In this document: piece after piece, positions 21,596-32,619 of the stretch
Position numbering within the stretch: position 1 is the stretch's first letter
How the letters are laid out: each line of letters starts with the position of its first letter
Source of the DNA: Choristoneura fumiferana
Taxonomy: Eukaryota > Arthropoda > Insecta > Lepidoptera > Tortricidae
Length of the DNA: 64,000 bases
Reading direction: 5' to 3'
Assembly (NCBI RefSeq): GCF_025370935.1
Contig: NC_133473.1
Coordinates: 16,110,012 to 16,174,011, forward strand
The notes under the pieces: model-generated
Databases searched by the model: none
What the model was told of the DNA's origin: nothing
Seen by the model: the letters and a program-made list of their open reading frames with translations, nothing else
Position numbers and translations under genes: made by a program

Positions 21596-21893
21596 AGCCG
21601 TGGTGGTCTAGTGTTTTGACCTACGGTCTCTCAAGCAGTGGATCGTGGGTTCAAACCCGCGCTCGCATCCCTGAAATTTTCGAAATTCCTGTGCGAAATT
21701 ACATTCCAAGTTTACCACGACTTTTAAGGTGAAGAAAAACATCTTGAGGAAACCTGTATAACCTGTGAAGCAATTCAATGATGTGTGTGAAGTTCCCAAT
21801 CCGCACTGGGCCCCTGTGTGAACCACTGCCGAAACTCTCTCATTCTGAGACAAGGCCTGTGCCCAGCAGTGGCACGTATTCAGGCTGTGATGA
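21596..21893 (+). mobile_element. SINE-3 copy
   Basis: Same order as 20228-20533: box A 'tggtctagtgt' (mutated), box B 'gggttcaaaccc', 'ttaccacgacttttaaggtg', and tail 'gcccagcagtggcacg…gatgatgat'. It is more diverged than the copies at 20,228 and 44,549. Confidence 0.8.
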
Positions 21894-22256
21894 TGATTTC
21901 AAAGTACAGAACCCTCGGTGCGCGAGTCTGACTTTTATTTGGCCGGGTTTTTAGCCAAAAGTTGCAGAATGCAAATAATTTATACGGTATCTGAGTCTAG
22001 ACATATATGCGTCAGCTAAAGCCTCGCGCCAATAAAGTTGCGAACAACGGCTAAAGCAATAACTCTATTCCAATTGGCTCGAAGTATAAACATGTAGCCC
22101 TACTTTTCCTTTATTCTTACATGAATATGCAAATAGGATTTATTTAGATTAATTGATTTTGGTGTAATCTGAGTGGTTTTCGATTTATATTGCTACTGGA
22201 AAGCGTTACCAATTCACAACACAGAATGTTAATCCGCCTGCTTTTGCCTGGTGATT

Positions 22257-22330
22257 CTGCGTTTCCCCAGAGATGTGCTAGGATGTGTTGCGAGGAACAT
22301 TCCTACATATATGTACATACTTGAAGTAAA
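22257..22330 (+). repeat. Interspersed repeat fragment, second copy
   Basis: 'gcgtttccccagagatgtgc' and 'gatgtgttgcgaggaac' parallel 1904-1968. Confidence 0.4.
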
Positions 22331-22334
22331 TATT

Positions 22335-24900
22335 GTCATTAATAATAATTAATAAAAAGGATAAAAGTTACACGGTCAATTTATGAACAGCAGCAAGTCG
22401 CTCAACAACATAACCCCGCGTTCTGACTATAATAGCTGGAGGCATGACCAATGAGTTTCGATTGGGAATTGACCAGAGCTGGTTAGGAGCTCGCTCAAGG
22501 CGTTTTCCAATTTCAGGCTTCACAATAATATGAATTTATGCCTGCATTGGTTAATGTCAACAATAGTGCGCTAATTATTTTATACAAATAATGTAATGCG
22601 TGCGCCGTCATAATTAATACAGCGAGGATAAATAGAGTAGCGCTATTACTTTAGTTCACTTTATACATCGTGATTTGTACTTGACTTTATTTGTCAATGG
22701 TCCTTAACTAGTTTAGGTCTCTTGGAGAGACTTAGAGTCACGCAACGAGGTATGTGATGGATATAGCCATGCTTGAAGCTTCTTTGCACGAAATTCGCCG
22801 AAGTATTGGGATAGGCATTAGGTATAGGAACCGGTAATTAATTTTATTTTACTTGACTATTTTACCCTAAGTACTTTTTATTTTATTATGCATCCATACA
22901 CAGTTGACTAATGACAACATGAAAATAAATTCAATCAATAAATGTATCTATCTGTTGGTAACGAAAAACTTTGTATAATATAGTTTGAAATACGAACACA
23001 ATTAAAGTAACGATATTTCCGTTTGCCAATTGCCTTCTAAATAATTTGGGTGAGTCCGAAGGGAGAGTAAAATTGACGTAAAAGAAAGTTAATAAAATCT
23101 ATCCTCCTGGCAATGAATTTTAAATAAAAGGGTTTGCCGGTTTGGTGACCAGTTGAAAAAGTTTCGATTAGTTCATTATTTGTCTTTCACTGTTCACTGT
23201 TTCACTGTGAATGAATTCACAGCCTGTGTATACTTTTTCGAACATACTCACATGAATCAAATATGTACAATCACCATCAGCTAAATATGTGGTGTTTTTG
23301 GAGTTTCTTACAAAAAATGACAACATCAATAAGACGATAGACAGTTGTTTACATTCAAACTGTAGACAACCTATTTGACTGACGGAACCAGAAGTTGATT
23401 TTCTTCTCAGCTTAAAATAATTTAGGTTTGTCTGATTTTGCGACCCCATTTTCAGTGTTTCAATATTCAAAGAGAATGCTGGCTGGCATCGCAAGATCCT
23501 TGAGCTTGACGATTAACTTAAAATGTTTAAAATTCTTCCCCAATTCCAAATTTTGCCACGTTCAACGCCGCGCCGCGCGCCGTAAATGATCAGACGGCAA
23601 TATCCGCCGAAATCCCGTTGGCAATTCCGCATTTACAAAATTGCTCCGATCGTTGGGCAGTCGACGCGACAAACATCGAAACACGCATGGAATGCATTTA
23701 TAATTCGGTCAGATTCTAATTTCAAAATCATAAAATGTAAGTGTCGTGCTGCGTAGACGAATGCGTCCACTTCCGTTCGGAAGTGCAGCTGCCGCGTGCA
23801 GATTATGCGTAATGGTTGCGCGTTGGGCGCGGGCCGTCGACATTAACCTCGCCGTGGCTGACTCCCACAGCCGTTGCGTTTCGCAACATAATTATCATTG
23901 TGCTTTGGAAAGGAACCTAATACGGGGTACGCGCAGGATTTCCTATTACCTACTATTACAGTCAAGATAAATCGGAAACGTTCGGAAACAGCACGCCCGT
24001 CCATATCGACAATTATTTCGTGTAGGTAACTGGCATGCCCTGTGTCGAAATCCAACCGTGGCACGGATTTAAATCTCAAACTAGATTGTGTTAAAGAGAT
24101 CGGTGCACTGGTGGAGTTTAAGATATCGTGCTTTACGAGTTGGTAAAATTTTTGCATGCTGCGAATTATTATGAAATTGTACTGCTGCTTTGTTATTTAT
24201 CTGAAATTTATTAAAGCCACTGGTTGATTTTGATTGGTGTCACAGCTAATACTTTACAGTCTTAACGAGCTTGCCTGGGACTAGAAAATTTCGCAAACCT
24301 TTTATGATTGGTGGCTAATTGACAGATCACGTAAGTCATAGTAAGCAATGATTATTAATAAATTAAGCAATTGACAGAGTTTTTTTATGAATACGTATTT
24401 TTGCTACATATTCCGGGTCACCTGTCGTTTGGGTGTGCAAAGCGACCTGCGCGGGCGCCGGCTGTATCGCTACAGAGCACGTGCCGCGCGAACGGAACGA
24501 TCCTACCATTCCGCATTGAAATTCCAACGCTTTTACGATAAATTATTCGCTTCTTGGAGGACAAATTCAGTTATTTCAAATAGAAATGTCGCAACGCTCG
24601 CCGCACCAGTTTGTTTATGCCCAATTTATATCAATATAAACATTCTTATCACAATTGCATAATTAAATTCATTTTTAGAGACTGTGACTCACTAATACAG
24701 ACAATTATGCGTTTATACACGTGCCGCCATAAATATACCTTTCTGCATGTAATTAAGACGAAAGCCACTAAACGAACTGGCTATTGTGCTAACAGTATAT
24801 TAAGTAACAGTCTAGTATTCATTTTATATACATGTGTATTTACTTTTACGGTTCAGGTGCAGCGTTAAGAAGCTCCTTCAAGGTGGAGCAAGGTGGAGTT
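22335..24900. other. Repeat-poor stretch with GC-rich patches
   Basis: No gene is recognised. Patches at 23560-23900 and 24415-24550 are much more GC-rich than the background, with CpG-rich runs ('cgccgcgccgcgcgccg' near 23570). They carry overlapping frames on both strands (23746-23970 plus, 23843-24157 minus, 24387-24662 plus) that match nothing I know. They could be regulatory elements or old exons. The rest is AT-rich. Confidence 0.35.
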
Positions 24901-24903
24901 CAG

Positions 24904-25176
24904 TGAGCGGTTAGTTCCAATGGAGTGCCGAAAAAAGTTTCTCGATGAGGGCTACGGCATAGATGTCGCTAGCGTCACTGCTTAAGTGGCTAAATAAGAA
25001 ACAAACAAGCTGAGATATGAGGTGCATAGGGGAAATTCGTGTCGGTACCGTTGACCATCAGTGGTGTAGCGGTATAGCACGCGGTACGGAATACCGAGGA
25101 CCTGGGTTCCATTCCCAGTGATGGTCTTATTTTTCTGGTTTTTCTGTGCATCTATATTTCAGTATGTATTTTCAAT
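24904..25176 (+). mobile_element. Composite SINE-1 with conserved 5' extension
   Basis: The tRNA-like head at 25055-25124 (acceptor-like CCATCA/TGATGG, box A 'tggtgtagcggt', mutated box B 'gggttccattccc') is preceded by about 150 bases that recur in the inverted copy 29086-29349. These include 'gagcggttagttcca', 'tacggcatagatgtcgctag' and 'aagctgagatatgaggtgca'. The body 'cttatttttctggtttttct' follows. Confidence 0.8.
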
Positions 25177-25308
25177 TTAGGTTTTACGGGATGACCGTAA
25201 AAGTAAAAATTTGGAATTGAAATAAAAAATACACAAAAATTCAAAAAAAAACAATCTTAGATAGAGTCAGCCATACGTGGGTACACATGCGGCGGTCGTC
25301 CGACATAT

Positions 25309-25449
25309 CCTTTTGAACGCCACTGTCGGCAAAACACGACACCTAAAAATCTTGCCATAGGCGTCATGTCGGCATTTCGTGGCGCCTATGGAACGATTTT
25401 CAGAAAAATTTTTTTTGGTCGCCTGTGGCCGACCGTGGCGTTCAAAAGG
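25309..25449. mobile_element. MITE with 22-base inverted ends
   Basis: Ends CCTTTTGAACGCCACTGTCG (25309) and the complement at 25428-25449, one mismatch, 141 bases apart. The interior has 'cataggcg' and 'cgcctatgg' as a further inverted pair. It is non-coding and no clear target duplication is visible. Confidence 0.7.
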
Positions 25450-25454
25450 TTAAA

Positions 25455-26640
25455 GCCGATAAGTATTAAAATGCAGCATTCATTTTTTCTTAAGAACGCG
25501 TAGTGGCATCAATTACTTACATCGAAAAAATATTCTGACACGTGTACACAATAGTGCTACTCTTTTCCTATTAATAAAAATCTAATCCCAGATTATATAC
25601 TAAATAAATTTCATACCTCCACAAAACCATCATAACTAATAAAACGACACGATACGGCCCAACAAAACCTTCGCAGCTCTACATGACATACAAGTCCTAG
25701 TAATTTGTACTTTGACTTTAGGCTACAAACTGGAACAACTGTTTCGAAACCTCAGGCTATTATGGTATCCACTAGAACCCGTATAGCCTTGATTGAGTGC
25801 CCGTTACTTAATTATTATGCTCGCCGAATTTAATAGGAGCATTATTTTTGTGGTCGCATAGCAACATTCACCCTTGGTTAAAGTTATATATTATTTTTCC
25901 AGTATGGATATATCTGTTATCAATAAAGATTTTAAGCCATACGAGCTTGTTTCGTAATATTTTGAAGATGTAGGTAATACAAAATACATACACTTAAAGC
26001 CTGGCTAACGGTACTTTATTCTGACGTAAGTATATGCGCAAAATCGTGACTTTGAATGAAATTAAAATAATTTCAAGTAATTGCAATTAAAAGTAAAAAA
26101 AAAAAAACTGAAAAATAGATAAATAAGAACCAGTAAGATCAGTTTAAATAGAATGGAATTAATTTTGGCCACAAATAAATCAAAGAAGAAGAGTTCACAT
26201 TGATTTTGTGCATTGGGTAAAGAGCAACAGGTAGGACTTTGTTTGATCAGGGTTGCCTTAACCCAGTAGTTGTGGAGATCAAAAGTAGACCTAAGCTTTT
26301 CAATAAGTTAGTAATACAGTAGTAATTGAAAAGGAATACATGGAAATGGATTAGATCTTGTTTTTTGTTGTAATTTGTCCCAAGATATAAAAAAGAAAGA
26401 AAAAAAATCCAATATACAACCATTTCAAGTAGTAACAATTTCAAAGTGATCAGTAAGGTAGGAAGAAAAAATCTACTATGTACTTAGTATCTTAGAAGTA
26501 CATTTTTTCAAGTGTGTTGTTTAATTCATTACAATTTTTATGACTAGTCAGCAGTTAGTAGCATACTTTCCGTTAATTTATTCGAAGGTCATGAACTTCG
26601 AATTTGTATTTTTTTTAAAAGAACATCATACAGCGTTGTG
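25455..26640. other. Stretch without recognised feature
   Basis: AT-rich with an A-run near 26095. The minus frame 26247-26444 is hydrophobic by composition only. No repeat is recognised. Confidence 0.35.
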
Positions 26641-26642
26641 AG

Positions 26643-26784
26643 AGTGATAAGTCTCTTTATATCACACGATTCTTCTCGCTGGAGGGCTCTTACCCTATTT
26701 TGGACTTCCGCCCTTTACACCGCAACTTCAGGTACTACAGTACTGGCTTCCCGGCGACGTACTTGACTTGTATGCATGGTAAAA
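26643..26784 (+). other. Coding-like patch, unrecognised
   Basis: One frame reads through without stop as FFSLEGSYPILDFRPLHRNF and continues to TYLTCMHG; another frame is also open. GC content is higher than the surroundings. 'PILDFRPLHR' faintly recalls reverse-transcriptase motifs of the form PILDLRPLN, but the match is too short to call. A GT follows the patch at 26779. Confidence 0.15.
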
Positions 26785-26995
26785 TTAAGAGCTTATTATG
26801 TTTTTGGAATTTCCTTAAGTTCACCTTCTCTGTAGATTGGCTTATTCAAACGAGAACCGGGTTGCGTGGCAGGCTATCAGACTCCGCGGCGAAGTATCAT
26901 GTGTCGCATATTTAACATGTTTATGCTATGTGTGACCTATTTTGTTATATTTTTAGGTTACTATTGTTGCGTTTGCGTCGTATTATTATGTATAC

Positions 26996-27203
26996 TCCGT
27001 CCGCGTAGAATTCGGTTATCGCTATCCCGCGGGAACTATACAATTTTCCGGATTAAAAACTATCTTATGTCCTGTCCTGGGGTTCAAACTATCTGTACAC
27101 CGAATTTCAGCTAAATTGGTTCAGCGGTTTAGATGTGATGAAGTAAAAAACAAATAAACTAACAAACAGACTTACAAACTTTCGCATTTATAATATTAGT
27201 TTA
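26996..27203 (+). repeat. Family A interspersed repeat, plus copy
   Basis: 'ccgtccgcgtagaattcgg', 'tatcccgcgggaactata', 'aaattggttcagcggttta', then AAC/AAA-rich sequence and 'cttacaaactttcgcattta'. The first few bases are missing compared with 9706-9945. Confidence 0.7.
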
Positions 27204-27296
27204 AGTTTGTAATAGTTATTATATGTGCCTAGTTGCCTGTAGCGTATATTTTTGAAACATTGTATCAATCTACTACGCCAATTTTTTGTTAACATC

Positions 27297-27430
27297 TGTT
27301 ACCGACAACTTCGTCTGAACCCCACGGGAATTTTGAAATTTCCCGGTATAAAAGATGGGTCATGAAAATCTTCAATAGTTTGGTTTCACCCAGTGAAAGA
27401 TTCAACATAGATTAATTGGTTCCAGATAAT
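27297..27430 (+). repeat. Diverged relative of family A
   Basis: 'taccgacaacttcgtctg', 'cccacgggaatttt' and 'tttcccggtataaaa' follow the order of family A landmarks at low similarity. It may be a separate subfamily. Confidence 0.35.
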
Positions 27431-27434
27431 AATT

Positions 27435-27920
27435 ATATAATACAAACAAATTACGAGTATATAGGCTCAAATAATGTGTAGATTGAAATTAGCGAAAACA
27501 CTTAGATACATCCATCAAATAAAAGAAGAACATTCCTGAGAAAGAGATAATCAAACAAAAAGTGGTACTTCAGAGGTGCTTTCAGCTCTTTCCTCCAAAA
27601 CTATTTCTAGACATTAGACTGGTGACAGCTTTCAATCGTAGTGCACTCGAAGTCGAGCGTCTCTCATGCATATTTAAACACCCGTCAATGTTCCGGCTCA
27701 AGATATCGGATTTTCCGCTAGAACACGCGATATTAGCGTTACTCATATACTAGTATAGTGCAATGTGCCTGATTGAAATTTGGCATCGTGCATTTGCAAT
27801 TTAAATCACTACGTAATAGTTCAATATTTGTGAACTGTTAACTCTACGTAAGTAAGAAATGTAATGATGTAGATAGATACCAAAGAAGCTGTAGGAATAA
27901 GAAGCTGAAATAGCAGAATA
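27435..27920. other. Stretch without recognised feature
   Basis: AT-rich, except a somewhat GC-richer 27560-27740 with a 63-codon open frame (MVLQRCFQLFPP…) of no known family. Confidence 0.3.
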
Positions 27921-28158
27921 CTCATCATCAACGAGAAGACGTCCACTGTTGAAAGCCTCCCTTTAGAACGCCAAAATAAATGAAAACTCGCCACTTGCCA
28001 CCAACTCTCGCGATGTTGTCAGTGCACCTAGTGGGCGGTCTGTCAACGCCTCGCCCGACGTTTGTGATAGCCGCTCGAGAACCTTCCTCTCCCAGCACTG
28101 TTTTACGAGCTATGTAGCCCGCCCATTGCCACTTCAACTTGCATATTCTTCGATCTAT
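27921..28158 (-). pseudogene. RTE-type LINE, C-terminal end of the reverse transcriptase protein
   Basis: The minus strand encodes ICKLKWQWAGYIARK, then a basic segment, RPPTRCTDNIARVGGKW, and ends QQWTSSR stop. The order 'LKWxWAGHxAR … GRPPTRWxDDIxRVAG … QQWTSSG' is the conserved C-terminal region I know from RTE-clade LINEs, downstream of the RT domain. The reading is open here, but everything upstream is gone: at 28158 it meets an unrelated retroposon. The 3' end reads 'gttgatgatgag', a short version of the RTE ATG-repeat tail. Confidence 0.75.
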
Positions 28159-28159
28159 A

Positions 28160-28460
28160 TCGAACAGCAGGTTTTGCAGGTGGTAGGACCTTGTGCAAGG
28201 TCCGCCCGGATTGCTAACACCATCTTGCTCGCTAATCCTGCCGTGAAGCAGTAGTGCTTGCACTGTTGTGTTTCGGCGTGGAGAGTAAGACAGCCGGTGA
28301 AATTACTGGCACTTGAGGTATCCCATCTTAGGCCTCTAGGTTGGCAACGCATCTGCAATCCCCCTGGTGTTGCAGGTGTCTATGGGTGGTGGTGATCTCT
28401 TACCATCAGGAGAACCACTTGCTCGTTTGGCATCCATTGCAGTTGAATAAAAAAAAAAAC
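28160..28460 (+). mobile_element. Family P retroposon with poly-A tail
   Basis: It begins near 'caggtggtaggacc' and includes 'ttcggcgtggagagtaagac', 'ggtgaaattactggcac' and 'gatctcttaccatcagga', and ends 'agttgaataaaaaaaaaaaac'. The poly-A end sets the strand. 5'-truncated inverted copies lie at 38964-39071 and 43644-43781. It is probably a LINE 3' end or SINE; no reverse transcriptase is visible. Confidence 0.7.
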
Positions 28461-28464
28461 AAAA

Positions 28465-29080
28465 TACTATTTGGTTAAAGTTGTTTTATTCTTCACTTCC
28501 AACGGTTTGTAATTAAAGGCTAACCAGGAATATAAAAAATAAAAAAACCTGACTCGAGGGCAGCAGTTCTAAGTTTAATATTGCAACAGTCATTACACTT
28601 ACTATACGATAGGTACTGTAGTGGACGGACGGTCCACTATCCTGAATATTTCCTGTTTAAATTAACAACACGTCTTTATAATATTTTCATGTGTATTTCC
28701 AAATAACTCGCTAAGTTGGCAGCTCGGATACAAGTTATTCAAAAATTGAACTATGCTGCCAGTCTTAAATGAACGTACGCAAGAAGTTAGTACAGTACCT
28801 ACCAGTCATATTGACAACGGTGTCGGTGATGTTATTTAAAGGAATATTTTATAATTCTTCAGACTTTTTCTATGAGAAAAACTATTATGCATTGTCAATT
28901 ATTTTCCTTCCAAGGCTATGGATAATTTTCGGCAGTTTAGCGCACAAAGACACAAAATAACACTTTAAAATACCACGCCCAAACAACGTTAAGCTTTGAC
29001 AGCAATATACAGATGACATTTGAATTTAGTGTTGCCAGTGCAAGAGATTAGTCTTATCTATGGAGAAAATTTTAACATAA
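28465..29080. other. Stretch without recognised feature
   Basis: AT-rich sequence. A short hairpin 'tagtggac…gtccacta' lies near 28619-28639. No gene is recognised. Confidence 0.3.
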
Positions 29081-29085
29081 TCGGG

Positions 29086-29349
29086 ATTGAAAATACAAAC
29101 TGAAATATAGATGCACAGAAAAAACAGAAAAATAAGACCATCACTGGGAATCGAACCCAGGTCCTCGGTAATCCGTACCGCGTGCTATACCGCTACACCA
29201 CTGATGGTCAACGGTACCGACACGAATTTCCCTATGCACCTCATATCTCAGCTTGTGTTTCTTACTTAGTCACTTAAGCAGCGACGCTAGCGACATCTAT
29301 GCCGTAAGCCCTCAAACTTTTTCGCCATTCCTTTGGAACTAACCGCTCA
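29086..29349 (-). mobile_element. Composite SINE-1, inverted copy
   Basis: Minus-strand partner of 24904-25176. The head at 29138-29207 has an intact box B 'gggttcgattccc' and acceptor-like stem CCATCA/TGATGG. The 5' extension 'gagcggttagttccaa…cgctgcttaagtgac' is preserved with small indels. The two copies face each other about 4 kb apart. Confidence 0.8.
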
Positions 29350-29354
29350 CCCGG

Positions 29355-29985
29355 ACAAGAGATCGTTTCTAAGCAATCAAATTAAGATTGGACAAAAAAC
29401 CAATCTTAATAATCGGGATTGATCACATCTTATAAATGGCTAAAATTACTTCGATATTTTCGCCTCGTTGTAGCGGCCACGAGTACTTAGGCTCAAAAAT
29501 TAGATATTTTAAAGTGAGCGATGAGGGTAAGGATTAAAGATGAAAATTGCCAAGGTTCTGAATATTATGTAAAGATACATTGAAGCCCTTTTATTGGTGT
29601 AATAAACAAGGTGTTTAAAATGAATTTGGAATATCGCAACAGATGGTTGTGCTATTTTGACTGAGCACCCCTAAAGGTTTTATCGGAATTTTGATTCAGA
29701 ATATAATCATCCGGGTATTCTTTGAAAAAAGATAGCATGGAAAAATGTTAACCACAGTTAAAAATTCAAAAAACATTGACAGGGGGTTTTAATCAATGTA
29801 ATCTTACCACCTGCTAAGGTATTCCAGATTAATTGCAATTGTACTTGCTCATTTTGCCTGTCTAAAGGTCTCATGTAACTCTCTTCATTTGTAGGTACAT
29901 TTACTTTAATTATCAGCTCGCTTTTTTTCATTAAATGGTTGGTGACTATTTTCTTAGATCAATCTTTAGATACGTGCACATACAT
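29355..29985. other. Stretch without recognised feature
   Basis: AT-rich. The pair 'aagattgg…ccaatctt' at 29385-29410 forms a short inverted repeat. No gene or family is recognised. Confidence 0.3.
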
Positions 29986-29991
29986 AGTCTA

Positions 29992-30138
29992 AAGCCGAGT
30001 TTAGACTTGCAAGAAAAATCGCGCAAGTTGCATTACATTGCGAAGCCGTAAGGCCAACGAGTTTATAGTGGTCAATCGAGTGCCGCAATGTTATTCAACT
30101 TGCACGATTTTTCTTGCAAGTCTATTTAAAATCGGCTT
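29992..30138. mobile_element. MITE with ~45-base inverted ends
   Basis: The left arm 29992-30042 ('tttagacttgcaagaaaaat') and right arm 30083-30138 are inverted complements with a few indels. The ends read (T)AAAGCCGA and TCGGCTTAA. It is 147 bases long and non-coding. Confidence 0.75.
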
Positions 30139-30144
30139 AAGCAT

Positions 30145-30840
30145 TTCGTTTTTGTGGAAAAAATGCGAATAAGTACGTTAATCAAATGGACTGCACAGGA
30201 GGATGACGAAAGATGGAATTTTTCTTGTGCCAATTAAATTTCCCCATCTATATTTAATCACTGAGTTTTCTTACCTGCATTGCCTTGAAAAGGTTAAATG
30301 CAGCAATTAAGAGTGTTTTGAAGTAAAAACGAAACTAGTCTTTTCGTTCAAACAGTTATAAGATAACGGTTTCCATCTCTGAAACTTCAACCGGTTTTTA
30401 CCATTTTTTTTTATTTTTACCACTACGATGTCACTCGAAAGAAAGTTTAGATTCCTTTTTTGCACCTATTTCACTAACAATAAACATAAAAACAAAAATA
30501 AGTTTTTTGTAAAAAACTGAAACAGTAAAATTGATTTACTAATTTTAGCATAAATCCAGTTTGCGCTACCAGAAAACATCAAAAATAGAACATGGTCGGT
30601 CAACGCTTTGGGAAACCGTTGTCACTGTTGGTATGAAAATGGGACTACATACTTTTACAATAGGTTTAAGGATGCATGTAATTGTATATATCCATCCGTA
30701 CGTAGGTATTATTATAATTAATTATATGCAGCACTCCGTTATCCGTTTCATAGTAGCATAAAATGATCTCGGCTGATGCCTTTTAGTGTATGTATAATTA
30801 AAGCAAATATTGATCTCTCCCGAAAACCGTCTTCAATATT
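30145..30840. other. Stretch without recognised feature
   Basis: AT-rich. A 66-codon frame (30561-30761) matches nothing known. Confidence 0.3.
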
Positions 30841-30846
30841 AGCCCA

Positions 30847-30971
30847 GCAGGGCTACTACGAAACTCGAAACTCGAAGTTCGTGTCGTACCGTCCCTCTCG
30901 CTCTCGTATTAAATAGTATAAGTGTCAAAGGTACCGCATGACACGAACTTCGAGTTTCGTAGTAGCCCTGC
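30847..30971. mobile_element. Near-palindromic MITE, copy 1
   Basis: Ends GCAGGGCTACTACGAAACTC and complement; the interior is 'ctctcgctctcgtattaaat'. The left arm carries an extra 'actcgaa'. The sister copy at 37826-37950 has the same extra 7 bases on the right arm. A decayed copy is at 40232-40375. It is non-coding. Confidence 0.85.
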
Positions 30972-30974
30972 AGG

Positions 30975-31584
30975 AATGCAGCTTGTCTCGCAAATACGAT
31001 AGTGTTGCACCAATATTATAGTAAGGGGAAGATGCAGGCGCATTAGTTATGTATTCATTAATAGGTGTGTAAAATCTGAGCTTCAGTGTGCGTGCGTAAG
31101 TAAATATGAGAAATATGAGTAAAGTATAGGTAAAGTGAATATGTCGAGAATTTACCGCGTAAATGATTACAAATTCCACAAACTACCTCTTTTGTGTCAA
31201 TGCTTATGGTCTTTTCCAGATACCTACAGTACAAAACATAGATTGTATAGTAACTTGAATTGCTTGTTATGCGTTCTAAATTGAATAGTTTTAATAAATA
31301 AAGCAAGCAATCTTTAGGATACATTTTTTAGTCATTTTTTCAGCCATGTTTTTGAGTTACAAGACATTAAATGACTAAGAAAAACCGATTATTGTTCACA
31401 AACCACGAGAGATTAGTTGGTAACAGATGGAACAAAAATAATTATGTAAAGTGTACGCTTTAATGTTATAGATGATGGAAAAAAATACAATTGGACCACA
31501 TACAAAATAGCCCTAAAAATGCTTCAATTGAACTTCAATTGGGGGACCGTTTCAGCCTGATTTCCACTCGTTTTAAGATATAAA
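30975..31584. other. Stretch without recognised feature
   Basis: AT-rich sequence. Minus frames 30925-31179 and 31058-31324 are composition-driven (I, Y, L-rich) and partly cross the MITE. Confidence 0.3.
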
Positions 31585-31737
31585 GAGTGCTTCATTAACG
31601 TGAAGAGCATCGACAAATGGCGACCAGTCGTCGCTATCGTCGGCCTCCTCGGATGCAATTAGTGACAGGAAGCCGACGAACGAGCCAAGGATTGACTCCT
31701 CGTGGCCCACGCTAGACCCTCCCCTTAATTAATATAC
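31585..31737. other. Candidate coding exon, strand uncertain
   Basis: A sharply GC-rich patch within AT-rich DNA. On the minus strand the frame between stops contains SSVGHEESILGSFVGFLSLI followed by ASEEADDSDDWSPFVDALHV, about 50 codons with balanced composition. On the plus strand another frame reads SSLSSASSDAISDRKPTNEP and ends TLDPPLN stop. Neither has an ATG and I cannot name a family. Splice sites are not obvious. Real exon, old transposon gene fragment or regulatory DNA all remain possible. Confidence 0.3.
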
Positions 31738-31739
31738 AG

Positions 31740-32025
31740 ATCAGGTAACGAAAATTACTTTTGTTTATGTTTAGCAACAATGTTTTAAATTTCTTGTATA
31801 TCTTGTACAAGTTTATTTTAACTTAGCCGATAAAATAACAACAACATTTTGCTGGATAATAAGTGGCTAGAAACCTACGTGCGTACAATATTATACTGCC
31901 ATTGTTTAGTCTTCTCGTACAACCGCTTTTCTTAATAAAGGTTCGTTTATAACAGGGAAAAGTATCAGAGATTTAAACAAAATATTCCAGGATCCAGACT
32001 GAAACCAAATTCAATAGAGTTGAAA
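31740..32025. other. Stretch without recognised feature
   Basis: AT-rich, nothing recognised. Confidence 0.3.
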
Positions 32026-32029
32026 AGTT

Positions 32030-32225
32030 TTTTGGGGTTTCGTATCTCAGTTGGAAAAACAAACCCGTATAGAATCACTTTGTTGTTCCTCTTTCTGCCT
32101 GTCTGTCTGTCTGTCCGTCCGTCTGTCAATATCCTTTTTCTCAGGAACAAGTGAAAGTATCAACGTTAAATTAGTATCAAATACTCAGGTCTACTACCCC
32201 ATGAAGCAGTGAAAAAATTAACATC
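32030..32225 (+). repeat. Interspersed repeat with CTGT/CCGT run
   Basis: 'ggggtttcgtatctcagttg', 'gtatagaatcactttgttg', a (ctgt)/(ccgt) run at 32097-32127, 'ttctcaggaacaagtgaaag', 'tatcaaatactcaggtctac'. I remember this order from lepidopteran repeats. It is the only copy in the window and is non-coding. Confidence 0.5.
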
Positions 32226-32575
32226 TTCAATTCACGCAATGAAAAGATACAGTCCGATAATTATAAAATAATATTTTTTTATATCAATTTCTGCGTGAAT
32301 CTAATTGGAACAGAAAACGGTAATTTTAGCAATGATCTGTTGCATTTGTTCCAATTGCAACAATAATTATGAGTGTAAATAGAGGAAATCTTAAAAGCTC
32401 ATTGATATGGACCTCCGCAAAGCCGCCTATAATCATTAATATTTGTAACACTTTGTATTGTAATGAACATAAATTACACAAAGCATCTAACCAATTGGGG
32501 ATAGTTTTAGTAGTTGTAGTTGTTGTAGTGGGCATTCTACGGCTAATAATGATGACGATGATGATGACATAAACC

Positions 32576-32613
32576 ACTTATCATTCCTAGATTCTGATTT
32601 CGGAATGATAAGT
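32576..32613. repeat. Hairpin
   Basis: 'acttatcattcc' and its complement 'ggaatgataagt' face each other around 14 bases. Possible MITE relic or chance. Confidence 0.5.
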
Positions 32614-32619
32614 AGTTTC

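Noticed and set aside
27928..28263. 111-codon minus frame as an intact gene
   Set aside because: Only the second half is RTE sequence; the first third is the antisense of a family P retroposon.
32097..32127. Independent CTGT microsatellite
   Set aside because: The same kind of run lies at the same relative place in other interspersed repeats, so it is part of the element.
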